Below, in pieces: positions 44,497 to 54,339 of a stretch of DNA of 64,000 nucleotides. The stretch is taken from positions 71,328 to 135,327 of the forward strand of contig CAYOYB010000006.1 of NCBI GenBank assembly GCA_964408085.1. The letters run 5' to 3'. Within the stretch, counting starts at the first letter, position 1. Each line of letters starts with the position of its first letter. Both the position numbers and the translations under genes were made by a program. Source of the stretch: CAJLIR01 sp964408085 (GTDB taxonomy: Bacteria > Bacillota_I > Bacilli_A > RF39 > UBA660). Below the pieces are notes generated by a model. The model searched no databases. It saw only the letters and a program-made list of their open reading frames with translations, and was not told the origin of the DNA.

Positions 44497-44862
44497 ATGG
44501 AATGCATTTTTTGTAAAATAATTAATAAAGAAATTCCCTCATATACCATTTATGAGGATGATATTGTTAAAGTTTTTTTAGATATTAATCCTGATGCTAA
44601 TGGACATTTATTAATCATACCTAAAAAACATTATTTAGGATTAAAAGAAATTGATGATGAAACACTTATGAGAATTATGAAAATAGCTAGGGAAATGGAA
44701 GAAAAATTAATAGCTAAATTACATATTGATGGATTAACACTTATCCAAAATAATGGTTCTGTTCAAGAAGTTAAACATTATCACTTACATCTAAAACCAC
44801 ATTATAATGAAAAGCAAGAATTAAAACCTGTTGAAGAAATATATAATCTATTAATGAGTTAA
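44497..44862 (+). CDS. HIT family nucleotide hydrolase
   Basis: The 121-residue HIT protein has CIFCKIINKEIPS with its Cys pair, FLDINPDANGHLLIIPKKHY and the histidine triad HYHLHLKPHY. Members hydrolyse AMP-linked phosphoramidates or dinucleoside polyphosphates. AAGGAGG lies before the ATG. It stands alone between minus-strand genes. Confidence 0.94.
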   Translation: MECIFCKIINKEIPSYTIYEDDIVKVFLDINPDANGHLLIIPKKHYLGLKEIDDETLMRIMKIAREMEEKLIAKLHIDGLTLIQNNGSVQEVKHYHLHLKPHYNEKQELKPVEEIYNLLMS

Positions 44863-44920
44863 CATTTTAACAAAAAGAATAATCCCTTGTCAATAATTAA
44901 CAACTCATTTACAAAAACAA

Positions 44921-44943
44921 AAACTGTCAATAGACAGTTTTTT
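44921..44943 (-). terminator. Terminator overlapping the coiled-coil gene stop
   Basis: AAAACTGTC and GACAGTTTT with an AATA loop. The TAA stop of the 235-aa coiled-coil gene (44944-44942) touches the stem. Confidence 0.75.
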
Positions 44944-45649
44944 AATTTTCATCACTAAATTTTTCAATTCCAACTGTGAATTCACCAACTAATTCATTAA
45001 ACTTAATTAAATTATTAGCAAGCTCGCTTTTATCACTCTCACATTGAATACGATCTAATTTAAGTTGTTCTTTTGCTTCATTTAAACTTTCTCTTTCAGC
45101 CTTTAATTCATGTTCTAAAGCCTCTAATTGTTGTTTCTTTTCCTTCATGAATAAAATATTTTTCTGTTTTTCTTCTTTTATTTTTTCAAGTTCTTGTTTA
45201 CGTTTTTCTTGGAATGCAACCTTATCAGCATTTAATTTTTCTTGTTGTTGTTTAAGTTCATCAATACTCTTTTCAATAACCAACTTTTTCTGTTTTAATT
45301 TTTCATATGCTGCCTTTTTATATTCTTTTATTTTTTCATACTCAAGTTCTTTATTTTTTTCAAAGTTACTCTTATCTATATTGAATTTCTTTATTTTTTC
45401 TTCTAATTGTTGTTTTAAAAGTAAATTTTTTTGAAAAATATTTGTAGCTTCTTTAACATTATTATTTGCGCGTTCAAAAATATTCTCAATATTTACAGAA
45501 TTTTTTGGAGCATCACTAACAGTTTCACTTGCGCTAATATCATCAACATCAGAATTATCATTTAAACTACTATCATCCATAACAAAATCTTTATCTAAAT
45601 CGATTTCATTATCATTAGATACATTTTCTTGAACATCACCTAAAGACAT
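44942..45649 (-). CDS. Coiled-coil protein (235 aa)
   Basis: An acidic, Ser/Asp-rich N-terminus (about 1-55) is followed by a long Glu/Lys/Gln coiled coil (about 65-210) and the ending KFNELVGEFTVGIEKFSDEN. There is no membrane segment. It is similar in layout and C-terminal motif (F-x-x-L-V-x-x-F) to the gene directly upstream, with which it is co-transcribed (4-bp gap). The role may be structural or chromosome-related, which is inference; parC lies just downstream in sequence order. Confidence 0.6.
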   Translation of the reverse strand: MSLGDVQENVSNDNEIDLDKDFVMDDSSLNDNSDVDDISASETVSDAPKNSVNIENIFERANNNVKEATNIFQKNLLLKQQLEEKIKKFNIDKSNFEKNKELEYEKIKEYKKAAYEKLKQKKLVIEKSIDELKQQQEKLNADKVAFQEKRKQELEKIKEEKQKNILFMKEKKQQLEALEHELKAERESLNEAKEQLKLDRIQCESDKSELANNLIKFNELVGEFTVGIEKFSDEN

Positions 45650-45653
45650 CTAA

Positions 45654-46814
45654 CTATTCCTTATCATTAGGTAATTGTGAAAAACTTGTATTAAATTGAG
45701 AAACTAAAGTCTTAAATCTTGCACAGCTTTGAGCCAAATTCTTATTTTCTAATTCTAATTTCTTCTCTTCTATTTCTTTATATTTTGCAAATTGTTCTTG
45801 TTTGAAATCTAATTCTTTTCTAGAATTTTCTAAACCTTGACGAGTTAATCCCATTTCTTTATCAAATTGTTCTTTTTCTGAATCTAATTTAGATTGTTCT
45901 AAATCTTTAAATTTAGCAAATTCTTGTTCTTTTGTAGCTAATTCATCTTGTCTTTCTTTCAAACTCTTTTGAGTCATTTCTCTTTCTTTTTCAAATTGAC
46001 TCTTTTCAGTGTCTAATTTATTTTTATCACTTCTAATTTTCTCTTCTTCAACCTTTTTGTAATCTTCAAATTGTTCTTTTTCTGTTTCTAATTGTTCTCT
46101 CGTAATATTTAAAGATTGTTCTAATAAATCAAGTTCTGTATTTTTAGCCAAAACATCTTCATTAAATTTAGCTTCTTCACTTTCGATTCTTTGACGTTGT
46201 GTAGCAACATATTCATCACATTGTTGTTTTTCTTTTTCAATTGATTTCCTTTGTTCTGCAACATAACGATCAAATTCAATCTTTTCTTTCTCAAATTTTT
46301 CTTTTATTTCTTCTAAAGATTTTTCATTCTTATTTAAAGAAGATTTTTTTTCTATTAAATTTGAAATGAAATTATTGGCTCCAACTACATCACTATATAA
46401 ATTATTAAATAGAGAATCAAAATCTGAAAGAACATCATTGTTTTCAGCACCTACAATAGAAGTATCATTAGATTCACTTTTTTCTTTTGACTGAACACTT
46501 TTATCAGAATTTTCACTCATCAAGACTTTATTATTACTTCCATTACTTTCATCATCATTATCACTAGCTGCTAGTACAGGTTGCTCAAATTCTGCTGGCT
46601 TTAAATCTTCATCTTTATCTGAATTAATAAAAGTTGAGAAATTATCATTATTTAATTCTTCGCCAATTGAATCAAAATCATCATCTAATAAATTAGCTCC
46701 ATCATCAATTTCCATTATTTCTTTGTCATAGAAATCATTTTCTTTTAATACATCATTTTCACTTTCTTTTACGTTATTATCTTTAGTATCCATAAATTCT
46801 AATCCTTTATCCAT
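45654..46814 (-). CDS. Coiled-coil protein (386 aa) with internal repeats
   Basis: The acidic N-terminal 150 residues are followed by a coiled coil with repeats of about 43 residues (..EQFEDYKKVEEEKI.., ..QEFAKFKDLEQSKL.., ..EQFAKYKEIEEKKL..) and the ending FKTLVSQFNTSFSQLPNDKE. It is soluble. GAGGGGAAG lies before the ATG. It forms a two-gene operon with the 235-aa paralogue. The function is unknown. Confidence 0.6.
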   Translation of the reverse strand: MDKGLEFMDTKDNNVKESENDVLKENDFYDKEIMEIDDGANLLDDDFDSIGEELNNDNFSTFINSDKDEDLKPAEFEQPVLAASDNDDESNGSNNKVLMSENSDKSVQSKEKSESNDTSIVGAENNDVLSDFDSLFNNLYSDVVGANNFISNLIEKKSSLNKNEKSLEEIKEKFEKEKIEFDRYVAEQRKSIEKEKQQCDEYVATQRQRIESEEAKFNEDVLAKNTELDLLEQSLNITREQLETEKEQFEDYKKVEEEKIRSDKNKLDTEKSQFEKEREMTQKSLKERQDELATKEQEFAKFKDLEQSKLDSEKEQFDKEMGLTRQGLENSRKELDFKQEQFAKYKEIEEKKLELENKNLAQSCARFKTLVSQFNTSFSQLPNDKE

Positions 46815-46932
46815 ATTCTTCCCCTCTTTACTATCCTTAGAGCAACAACGTACTCTAGTTTAAAATATCATATACAGTATATCATAAAAATTTAAAAAGT
46901 AAAACAATTTTTTGTTTTTTTTTAATTTTTAT

Positions 46933-49455
46933 CTATATTTTAAAATCATCTAAAAAATCATCTATTGTCATTATCTTACTATCAATACTATCTAAAGAAG
47001 TTTTTTCATTATCTTCTAATACTTTATCAATAGTAGCATTATCATTTGAAATTGGTTTAAAAACTTTAAATATATCAACTATATCACCCTTACAAACGGT
47101 AGCACCTGTTGAATATCTATCTAAAATTGGTAATTCTGTTACTTTTATACTAACAATTTCATCTCTTTTCTTTACTCCTAAAGAATCTTTATTATTTGTA
47201 ATATATGTTTTTAAAATATTATAAGGATTTGTCTTAACCTCTCTAATAATTTGTACACCTTTTTTAGCTCTACTAATACATTCAAATTGATCTAAATGAA
47301 TTCTTTTAGCTGTATTTTTATTTGTTACTAGTGTTAAATATTCAGAAGTACCTTGATCAAATACTTCACCATTAACAACATAATCATTCTTTAAATTAAT
47401 AGCTTTTACCCCACTTGCCTTTAAACCAACAATAGGAACTTCTTCTAATTTATAACGTAAACCATAGCCATTAAATGTTGAAATAAATATATCACTAGCA
47501 TTACTAATACAAACAGAAATAACTTTATCCATATCTTTTAATTTCATACAAGCAATTGGCTTAGAATACCTTTGAACTTTAAAATCACTTAATTTAGTTC
47601 GTTTTACCATACCATCACGTGTAAAAATAGTAATAAAACTATCAGCATTAAAATCATAAACTGGATAAGCACTTATAATGTTTTCTCCTTCGTCTAATTT
47701 AATGATATTGCTTATGTGTTTACCTAATTCTTTCCATTTTAAATCAGGTAGTTCATGAACTGGTACATATAGAAAATTTCCTAAATCTGTAAAAACTAAA
47801 ATTGTATCCATTGTATTTACTTCAAATTGTCCAAGGACATAGTCACCATCTTTTAGAGTTATGTTACTATCATCACTTGAATTATAACTTCTTAAAGATG
47901 TTCTTTTTGCATAACCATCACGAGTTACAACAACAACACAATCCTCTTTTGGTATAAGATTAGTAGCATCAATCTTAATTTCAGTAATTTCATCTTTAAT
48001 TTCTGTCTTTCTTGGTGTACCATACTCTTCTTTAATACGAATTAACTCTGCTCTTATAACATCCATTAACTTTTTATTATCAGCTAAAATACTTTCTAAA
48101 GCTTTAATCAATTTTTTCAAATTTTTTTGTTCTTCAATTAATTCGTTAACATCTGTATTACTTAAACGATATAATTGTAAATCAACAATAGCTGTAGCTT
48201 GTTTTTCTGTAAATTCAAATCTTTCTACTAAATTTTTAATCGAATCACTTTTATTTTTACTAGCTCTAATTAAAGCAATTATTTCATCTAAAATAGATAA
48301 AGCTTTTATAAGTCCTTCAACAATATGCATTCTAGTTCTAGCATGTTCTAAATCAAATTGCGTCCTCTTAGTAACAACATCTTTTTGATGGTTAACATAA
48401 GCTTTTAAGATTTCAACTATGCCAAGTGTCATAGGACGATTATTTACTATTGAAACCATATTATAACTATACGCTATTTGCATTTCAGTATTTTTTAACA
48501 AATAGTTTATAATTAAATCACTATTAGCATCCTTTTTTAAATCGATAACAATTGTTTCAGGATTATCCAAATTAGATTCGTCTCTAACCTCAACAATGCC
48601 ATCTATCTTTTTATCAATTCTAATATCATCAATTTTCTTTACTAAATTTGCCTTATTAACATCAAAAGGAATTTCTGTGATAATAATTTGTTTTTTACCT
48701 TTATTTTGTTCAATAGTATATTTAGACTTAACTATAACTTTACCACGTCCTGTTTTGAAAGAATCTGTAATTCCATTTATGCCTTCAACAATTCCTCCTG
48801 TTGGAAAATCAGGACCTTTTACAATCTGCATAACATCTTCTAAGGTGGATTCTGGTTTATCCATTAAAAGAATTGTTGCATCGATAATTTCAATTAAATT
48901 GTGAGGTGGTATATTAGTAGCATATCCTGCACTGATACCAGTCGAACCATTTACTAATAAATTAGGAAACTTAGCTGGTAATACGGTTGGCTCAAGCAAA
49001 GTATCATCATAATTCCAGGTCCATAAAATTGTATCTTTATCAATATCTTTTAATAATTCATTACTAATTTTAGAAAGTCGTGCTTCTGTATAACGCATAG
49101 CAGCAGCACTGTCACCATCCATTGAACCATTATTTCCATGCATATCAATTGTTATCGCATTTTGTTTCCACCACTGGCTCATTCTAACCATAGCTTCATA
49201 AATACTAGAATCTCCATGTGGATGATATTGACCCATAACATTTCCAACTGTTTTGGCTGATTTTTTATAAGCCTTATCATAAGTATTCTTATCACGATAC
49301 ATACCATATAAAATTCGTCTTTGAACAGGTTTTAGTCCATCACGAACATCAGGTAAAGCACGTTCTTGAATAATTGATTTAGCATATTCGCCAAACCTAA
49401 CTCCCATGATTTCTTCTAGTGAATAATTGTAAATTCGCTTTAATGCATCTTGCAT
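46933..49455 (-). CDS. parC: Topoisomerase IV subunit A
   Basis: The 840-residue type IIA topoisomerase subunit decatenates chromosomes. GNNGSMDGDSAAAMRYTEAR (ParC form rather than GyrA GNFGS) carries the catalytic Tyr. The quinolone region HPHGDSSIYEAMVRM is wild-type-like (Ser, Glu). The C-terminal beta-pinwheel lacks the GyrA box. Its usual partner parE is not adjacent; the upstream gene is an LCP protein. AGGTGATGTT lies before the ATG. Confidence 0.93.
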   Translation of the reverse strand: MQDALKRIYNYSLEEIMGVRFGEYAKSIIQERALPDVRDGLKPVQRRILYGMYRDKNTYDKAYKKSAKTVGNVMGQYHPHGDSSIYEAMVRMSQWWKQNAITIDMHGNNGSMDGDSAAAMRYTEARLSKISNELLKDIDKDTILWTWNYDDTLLEPTVLPAKFPNLLVNGSTGISAGYATNIPPHNLIEIIDATILLMDKPESTLEDVMQIVKGPDFPTGGIVEGINGITDSFKTGRGKVIVKSKYTIEQNKGKKQIIITEIPFDVNKANLVKKIDDIRIDKKIDGIVEVRDESNLDNPETIVIDLKKDANSDLIINYLLKNTEMQIAYSYNMVSIVNNRPMTLGIVEILKAYVNHQKDVVTKRTQFDLEHARTRMHIVEGLIKALSILDEIIALIRASKNKSDSIKNLVERFEFTEKQATAIVDLQLYRLSNTDVNELIEEQKNLKKLIKALESILADNKKLMDVIRAELIRIKEEYGTPRKTEIKDEITEIKIDATNLIPKEDCVVVVTRDGYAKRTSLRSYNSSDDSNITLKDGDYVLGQFEVNTMDTILVFTDLGNFLYVPVHELPDLKWKELGKHISNIIKLDEGENIISAYPVYDFNADSFITIFTRDGMVKRTKLSDFKVQRYSKPIACMKLKDMDKVISVCISNASDIFISTFNGYGLRYKLEEVPIVGLKASGVKAINLKNDYVVNGEVFDQGTSEYLTLVTNKNTAKRIHLDQFECISRAKKGVQIIREVKTNPYNILKTYITNNKDSLGVKKRDEIVSIKVTELPILDRYSTGATVCKGDIVDIFKVFKPISNDNATIDKVLEDNEKTSLDSIDSKIMTIDDFLDDFKI

Positions 49456-49527
49456 AACATCACCTTACCTAATTATAAACAAAAAAAAAGAAAAAATCAA
49501 ATTCCTTTTTTTATAAACTAAATTTAT

Positions 49528-51309
49528 CTATTCATTATCTTCTTTTTTATCATCAGAATTTTCTAAATCTTTATTTTTATCATCATCAGGTTCAGTTGGA
49601 TTATTATTTTCCTCATTATTTGGTTTATCTTCATTATTATTATCATCTTGATTAGAACCTGTGTTAGAATCTTCTTTTTTATTATCTAAATCTTCATCTT
49701 TCTTATCTTCAACTTTGGTAGTTGTGGTAGTCGTCTTAGTTGTAGTAGATATTTTTGTAGTTGTTGTTGTAGAAGAAGTTGTAGTTGTATTTTTTGTTGT
49801 TACCTGATTATTACTAGATACAGGTGCTGTTGGTATATTAGTAACATCTATTGCTTCACCCTTCATAACTTTGTTAATTGTTTCATGGGCATAATCAATA
49901 GTTGAAACATCTGGTTGCATTACATATAATTTTTGATCACCATAACTATAAGTATAATTCTCTGAGTCACTACCATTTAAACTAATTGAAGCAATATTCC
50001 ATTTAGGCATTTTATCTATTTGAAATTTAGCTAATTGTTGAATATCTGACATTCCCATATTAGTTTGGAAAGAATCTTTTAGAGCCTCTAAAATACTTGT
50101 ATATTTATTTAAAATAGCTGGACTCATAGCTTTATTAACAATAGCCATAATAACTGCTTGTTGATTTTTAACACGTTGTCTATCACCATCAATAAAATTA
50201 TATCGAGCACGAGAGAATGCTAAAGCATATTCACCATCTACATAATTATAACCTTTATTAAACTGATAACCATAGGTATTAAATGTATAATCCGAATATA
50301 CATCTACACCACCTAAAACATCTACAAGATTTATTACTGATGAAAAATTAACACGTACATAATAATTTATTTCTATATCAAGTAAATTTTCAATTGTTCC
50401 AATTGAACAATCAATACCATACATTCCTGCATGAGTAAGTTTATCTTTTTCATTATAGCAAGAAAGTTCTACATAATAATCTCTTGGTATTGATGTTAAT
50501 AATACTTGTTTGGTTACAGGATTAACTGTTATTATCATATTAACATCACTACGAGCTATTGAATCAATTTCACCATAAGTATCAATACCACTTAAGAATA
50601 TATTAAATGAATCTTTTGTTACATTAACCGAATTAGATTCAACTTTAGATTCTTTTTTTATAGAGAATTGATAAATAATTTTTACCTTATCATCAAAATC
50701 TTCAATTTGTTCATCTAAAATTGCTTTATGATAATCAGCTAATAAAATAGCGTCATCTTTCTTTTCCAATAAAGAATTTCCTAAATCAAAAATACTCTTG
50801 TTATTAACACTTTCAAATACAACTTTAGTTTTTAATTCTTCTAAAGCTTTATCGTTATTACCTAACTTTCCAACATAACCAACTTTTTTATCTAATAAAT
50901 CCTTTTCATTTGAAAGTTCGCTTTCTTTTAAAGCTAATACATAATAATTCTCAACTTCATAATTATTATCAGTTATGGATTGAAAGAAAGCTATTGTCCT
51001 ATCAATATAATGATTAGCAAAAAATAATACTAATGACAAAATTAAAACCATAACATCGCTGATTATTTTAATTTTCCATTTTATTTTTTTATGAAGACAT
51101 AACAATCCAAAAACAGAAATACAAATAATTTCAAATGCAAAAATCAAAAATGTAAACTTAAAAGGAAGCATATTTAATTTGAAAATATTAATTGTAAGTA
51201 ATAAAGATATAAAACAAAAGATAGAATATAATACTATACTTGTAATACTAATTATTTTCTTTTTTTTAGGACTAATTTTTGAAACTTTTTTTTCTTTTTT
51301 CTTTGCCAT
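49528..51309 (-). CDS. LytR-CpsA-Psr (LCP) wall polymer ligase
   Basis: The 593-residue protein has three to four N-terminal membrane helices (about 17-125), an accessory region (about 125-225), then the LCP domain (about 225-400) with IFLSGIDTYG, SRSDVNMI-type ARSDVNMIITV, TSIPRDYYVELSC and FSRARYNFIDGDRQRVKNQQ, the polyprenyl-phosphate binding residues. The Thr-rich and Asp/Asn-rich tail (about 490-593) is low complexity. LCP enzymes attach teichoic acid or capsule to peptidoglycan. Confidence 0.93.
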   Translation of the reverse strand: MAKKKEKKVSKISPKKKKIISITSIVLYSIFCFISLLLTINIFKLNMLPFKFTFLIFAFEIICISVFGLLCLHKKIKWKIKIISDVMVLILSLVLFFANHYIDRTIAFFQSITDNNYEVENYYVLALKESELSNEKDLLDKKVGYVGKLGNNDKALEELKTKVVFESVNNKSIFDLGNSLLEKKDDAILLADYHKAILDEQIEDFDDKVKIIYQFSIKKESKVESNSVNVTKDSFNIFLSGIDTYGEIDSIARSDVNMIITVNPVTKQVLLTSIPRDYYVELSCYNEKDKLTHAGMYGIDCSIGTIENLLDIEINYYVRVNFSSVINLVDVLGGVDVYSDYTFNTYGYQFNKGYNYVDGEYALAFSRARYNFIDGDRQRVKNQQAVIMAIVNKAMSPAILNKYTSILEALKDSFQTNMGMSDIQQLAKFQIDKMPKWNIASISLNGSDSENYTYSYGDQKLYVMQPDVSTIDYAHETINKVMKGEAIDVTNIPTAPVSSNNQVTTKNTTTTSSTTTTTKISTTTKTTTTTTKVEDKKDEDLDNKKEDSNTGSNQDDNNNEDKPNNEENNNPTEPDDDKNKDLENSDDKKEDNE

Positions 51310-51446
51310 TTTATTACCTCTAATCTATAATTAATTATTATTTAATATACTAAAAAATTATAACACTTTTTTTCAATATTAGCAAATTATAAAAATTTAT
51401 TATTTTTTCATCATTAGTATATTTAAATTATTTAATTTTTAAGTAT

Positions 51447-51471
51447 TAAAAAAATATGGCATTTAACCATA
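51447..51471 (-). terminator. Terminator of the repeat lipoprotein gene
   Basis: TATGG and CCATA with a 7-base loop and a T7 run on the minus strand, directly after the stop at 51472. Confidence 0.75.
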
Positions 51472-52224
51472 CTAACTTAATATTTTTGTTTTATTATCCT
51501 CAAGCACAATTGGTGTACCAAATGATGCATAACAACCCTTTTCACCTTCATAATAAGAAATCTCGCATCTTACTGGTTCAGTATTAACATACAAAATAGC
51601 ACCACCACCATACCAATTAGATAAAACATCAGATTTACCATATGAAGAAATAGCAATACCAACTGCTTCATATCCATCATAGCCAATATGTTGAATAGTG
51701 TAATTTCTTGGATCTTTTATTGGAACTGATATAATATGTTCTCCTATTCCAAAATCCTTAGTACCATCATTATCTACATTATTATCTTTTTTTTCGTATC
51801 CTAGTGGTGTTCCAAATTCATTATAGATATGCTCAGTCCCTTCGTCAAAGAAAGAATAACATTCTACAGGATATTCATTTGTATATAAAATGCAAGCACC
51901 ACCAAAGTCTTTAAAATGCTCGCCATAAGATGATGTTGCTATACCTACACATTTATATCCATCATAATAATCATATTGTCTATTTCCTATTGTAGGATCC
52001 TTAATTGGAACTGATATAATATGTTCCCCAACATCAAAAACTTTTTTTATCCCTTCATAATCATTATGCGTTTGTTCAATTTGCGTTTCATCCAAAACAT
52101 CTATATCTACATCACTTGAAGAACAACCTGCTAATGATGTAGTCATTGCAATAGCTAAAGATAGAGCCTTCAATCTAGTTTTAACACTAGGAGCACTAAC
52201 ACTTTTGAAATTATTAATATTCAT
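51472..52224 (-). CDS. Lipoprotein with two tandem repeats
   Basis: The 250-residue protein has a signal peptide (ALSLAIAMTTSLAGCSS) with lipobox L-A-G-C, then two repeats of about 85 residues. Each has GEHIISVPIKDP, YDGY..VGIA.SSYG, GGA.ILY.N, PV.C and FGTP. It is exported and lipid-anchored. The repeat unit is not a family I can name. GGGGGG lies before the ATG. It borders the left direct repeat of the amidoligase cassette. Confidence 0.75.
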   Translation of the reverse strand: MNINNFKSVSAPSVKTRLKALSLAIAMTTSLAGCSSSDVDIDVLDETQIEQTHNDYEGIKKVFDVGEHIISVPIKDPTIGNRQYDYYDGYKCVGIATSSYGEHFKDFGGACILYTNEYPVECYSFFDEGTEHIYNEFGTPLGYEKKDNNVDNDGTKDFGIGEHIISVPIKDPRNYTIQHIGYDGYEAVGIAISSYGKSDVLSNWYGGGAILYVNTEPVRCEISYYEGEKGCYASFGTPIVLEDNKTKILS

Positions 52225-52344
52225 AATACCCCCCTTTTCAATGTATATAGGTCGTATTTTAGCATTATTTTAGAAAAAAATCAATATTCTCAATTATAAT
52301 ATTTTAATTAAAAATATATAAAGAAAATTTTTTTAACAAATCAT

Positions 52345-52403
52345 AAAAAAAGAATTCATTATAACTTCATTATTAACCTAATGCGACATCTAATACCATC
52401 ATT
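52345..52403. repeat. Left direct repeat (copy of the ZIP gene 3' end)
   Basis: 59 bp matching 55364-55422 at 57 positions. It contains a copy of the last nine codons and stop of the ZIP gene (MMVLDVALG) plus the following hairpin. It bounds the three-gene amidoligase cassette on the side away from ZIP, like the distal attachment site of an element inserted at a gene end. Confidence 0.85.
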
Positions 52404-52469
52404 TTTTAATGTTAAATAAGCACAATTATCATCATATACTAAATAATATTTTTTTAACATAATAACAAT

Positions 52470-53465
52470 CTACTTAACAAACATTTTAGCACTGACTGCT
52501 TTTTCCAATCCATAATTATTTTCGAAATTTTTTAAATATTGTCTTAAAAAATAAATCTTATCCAAATTATTATCAAAAACTAAATCGACAAATTCTAATG
52601 CATTTTTTAAATCAACATTATTATATAAATGCTCACGTCCATAATACCCATAGTCTTCTTTTCCTAATTTATAATCTAAAAATTCTTCATTCATTACTTT
52701 ATCTTTGGAAGCAACAAGCATCTTAGCAAATGTATTAATATTATTCTGCCATATTACTGCATTAGTTGTAGCATTTGGGCTTCTAAATTCTATAGTATTC
52801 ATATAATGACATTCAGTTAAATTATCAAATTCAACATTATCTAAATTTAAGGCATCATATTTATCTGTTATTATTGCAGAACTAATATTACTTATAGTTT
52901 TTGCGTTATTAATTTCATCCAATATTTTGGATAATTTATATGCTACTGGGTAAGCAAACTTAAGCAGGCTTTCTCTTCCACTTATCTTATCACCATAAGC
53001 AAATCTAAATAATACATTTTCATAAATGATATATAATTTAAGGAAATGTTTCCATGCTTCAACATCATTACCTAATACGCAAGCACCTATATGTATATGT
53101 CCACCTGCTTTATGTAATGTATCAGCCTTTTCTTTAGTAAGTTGATTACAAATCATTTGTAATTCTTCCCAGTATTCTTGTTTATCTGTCATTATTGGTG
53201 AGCTAATCTCTCCACCAGAATCTAAAGAAAGATCGACTTTAGATTCCCAACGAGTAAAATTATTTTCAATATATTCATCCATGCATATCGTTTTAATTTC
53301 TTCATACTCTATTTCAACACCAAATGTAACATTTTCTGGTAGATTTAAATTATCCCTATACTCTAAAAAATAACTTTCAGTTTCAACCAGCAATTCTTGT
53401 AAATCTAGCCCTCTTAAAAAAGCAAAATTGTCATTTTTATTTAAACTTAAAAATTTTTCAGTCAT
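52470..53465 (-). CDS. Amidoligase-family protein
   Basis: The 331-residue protein has the glutamine-synthetase-like COOH-NH2 ligase pattern of Amidoligase_2 (PF12224): FGVEIEYEE near residue 47, a GGEISSP turn, GGHIHIG near residue 121 and EFRSPNATTN near residue 228. Such enzymes form amide bonds between carboxylates and amines using ATP and are often carried by mobile elements. The substrate is unknown. It is the last gene of a cassette with two membrane proteins and is bounded by direct repeats. Confidence 0.75.
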   Translation of the reverse strand: MTEKFLSLNKNDNFAFLRGLDLQELLVETESYFLEYRDNLNLPENVTFGVEIEYEEIKTICMDEYIENNFTRWESKVDLSLDSGGEISSPIMTDKQEYWEELQMICNQLTKEKADTLHKAGGHIHIGACVLGNDVEAWKHFLKLYIIYENVLFRFAYGDKISGRESLLKFAYPVAYKLSKILDEINNAKTISNISSAIITDKYDALNLDNVEFDNLTECHYMNTIEFRSPNATTNAVIWQNNINTFAKMLVASKDKVMNEEFLDYKLGKEDYGYYGREHLYNNVDLKNALEFVDLVFDNNLDKIYFLRQYLKNFENNYGLEKAVSAKMFVK

Positions 53466-53478
53466 TTTTAAATACCTT

Positions 53479-54339
53479 CTATATTTTTCTTAATCTATAA
53501 GGATAACCTTTATTTTCATCAATATTTTCTAATGTTTCATCCAACATTGCCAAATTTTGCTTTTTTAACATAAGAATTTTTTTCATTTTCTCTAAATTTT
53601 CTTTATCAATCATTTCAAGAGAAAATTCATATTTTCTTAGTCGATTTTTAATTCGATTTTTAATCAAAAGTTTTTCTATAACTTTAATACCTAGCCCACA
53701 GAGTAAAGATTGGACAATATACCACATAGAATGTTTTATATTTTCCCCTGCTGTTTCTGGTCTAACAACAAATTCTTCTTTCGATTCAGTATGATTAATA
53801 ACAATAAGTGCATCTGAATCATATATTTTGTCTTCTGGTGTTAGTGAATTTTTGCAAATTGTTTTAATATTAGTAACAACTAATATGTTTTCAATTTCTG
53901 CCTTTGACATAGATAATATTTTTTGTGTATCAGCAAGATCAATATCATTGCTTATTCTATAAGAGGTAACAGTTCTCTCATATAATCCTAGGTTATTAGT
54001 AATCCAACCTGTTGAATACTCTATTAACTCAGTATCATAATCTAAATCATAAGATATATTTTCTAAATGAATCCCACTAGAAGTATCAATTGTTTCAATA
54101 CAAGCTTTATCAATTACATTATCAATATTAAATGGTGCATTTCCATTTAAAGATTGTAAATTAGCAATAATAATTGATGAAAATATGAATGGTAATAAAT
54201 AGTCAATAGCTATACCACTTTTAACTAATGATTTCATTATAAAAATACGTGTGCTAGACATGTCTTTTTGTTTTATTTCATTTTCTAATTCTTTCATGTC
54301 ACTATAAAGATTATTAACTAAAGAATTGCGACTATTCAT
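53479..54339 (-). CDS. Cassette membrane protein B (286 aa)
   Basis: It has an N-terminal helical tail, a membrane helix (about 42-62), an extracytoplasmic domain of about 140 residues (IETIDTSSGIHLENISYDLD to VVRPETAGENIKHSM), a second membrane helix (about 205-222) and a charged cytoplasmic coiled coil. The topology is the same as protein A upstream. The start is in TAATG, overlapping the upstream stop, with GGAGGT inside the upstream coding end. No family is recognised. Confidence 0.65.
   Translation of the reverse strand: MNSRNSLVNNLYSDMKELENEIKQKDMSSTRIFIMKSLVKSGIAIDYLLPFIFSSIIIANLQSLNGNAPFNIDNVIDKACIETIDTSSGIHLENISYDLDYDTELIEYSTGWITNNLGLYERTVTSYRISNDIDLADTQKILSMSKAEIENILVVTNIKTICKNSLTPEDKIYDSDALIVINHTESKEEFVVRPETAGENIKHSMWYIVQSLLCGLGIKVIEKLLIKNRIKNRLRKYEFSLEMIDKENLEKMKKILMLKKQNLAMLDETLENIDENKGYPYRLRKI

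Noticed and set aside
45147..45434. Cys/Phe/Ser-rich plus-strand ORF
   Set aside because: It is the antisense shadow of the Glu/Lys coiled-coil gene.
52359..52460. A 33-codon minus-strand ORF in the left direct repeat
   Set aside because: It reads through the ZIP-derived repeat in a different frame from the copied MMVLDVALG end and has no ribosome binding site.
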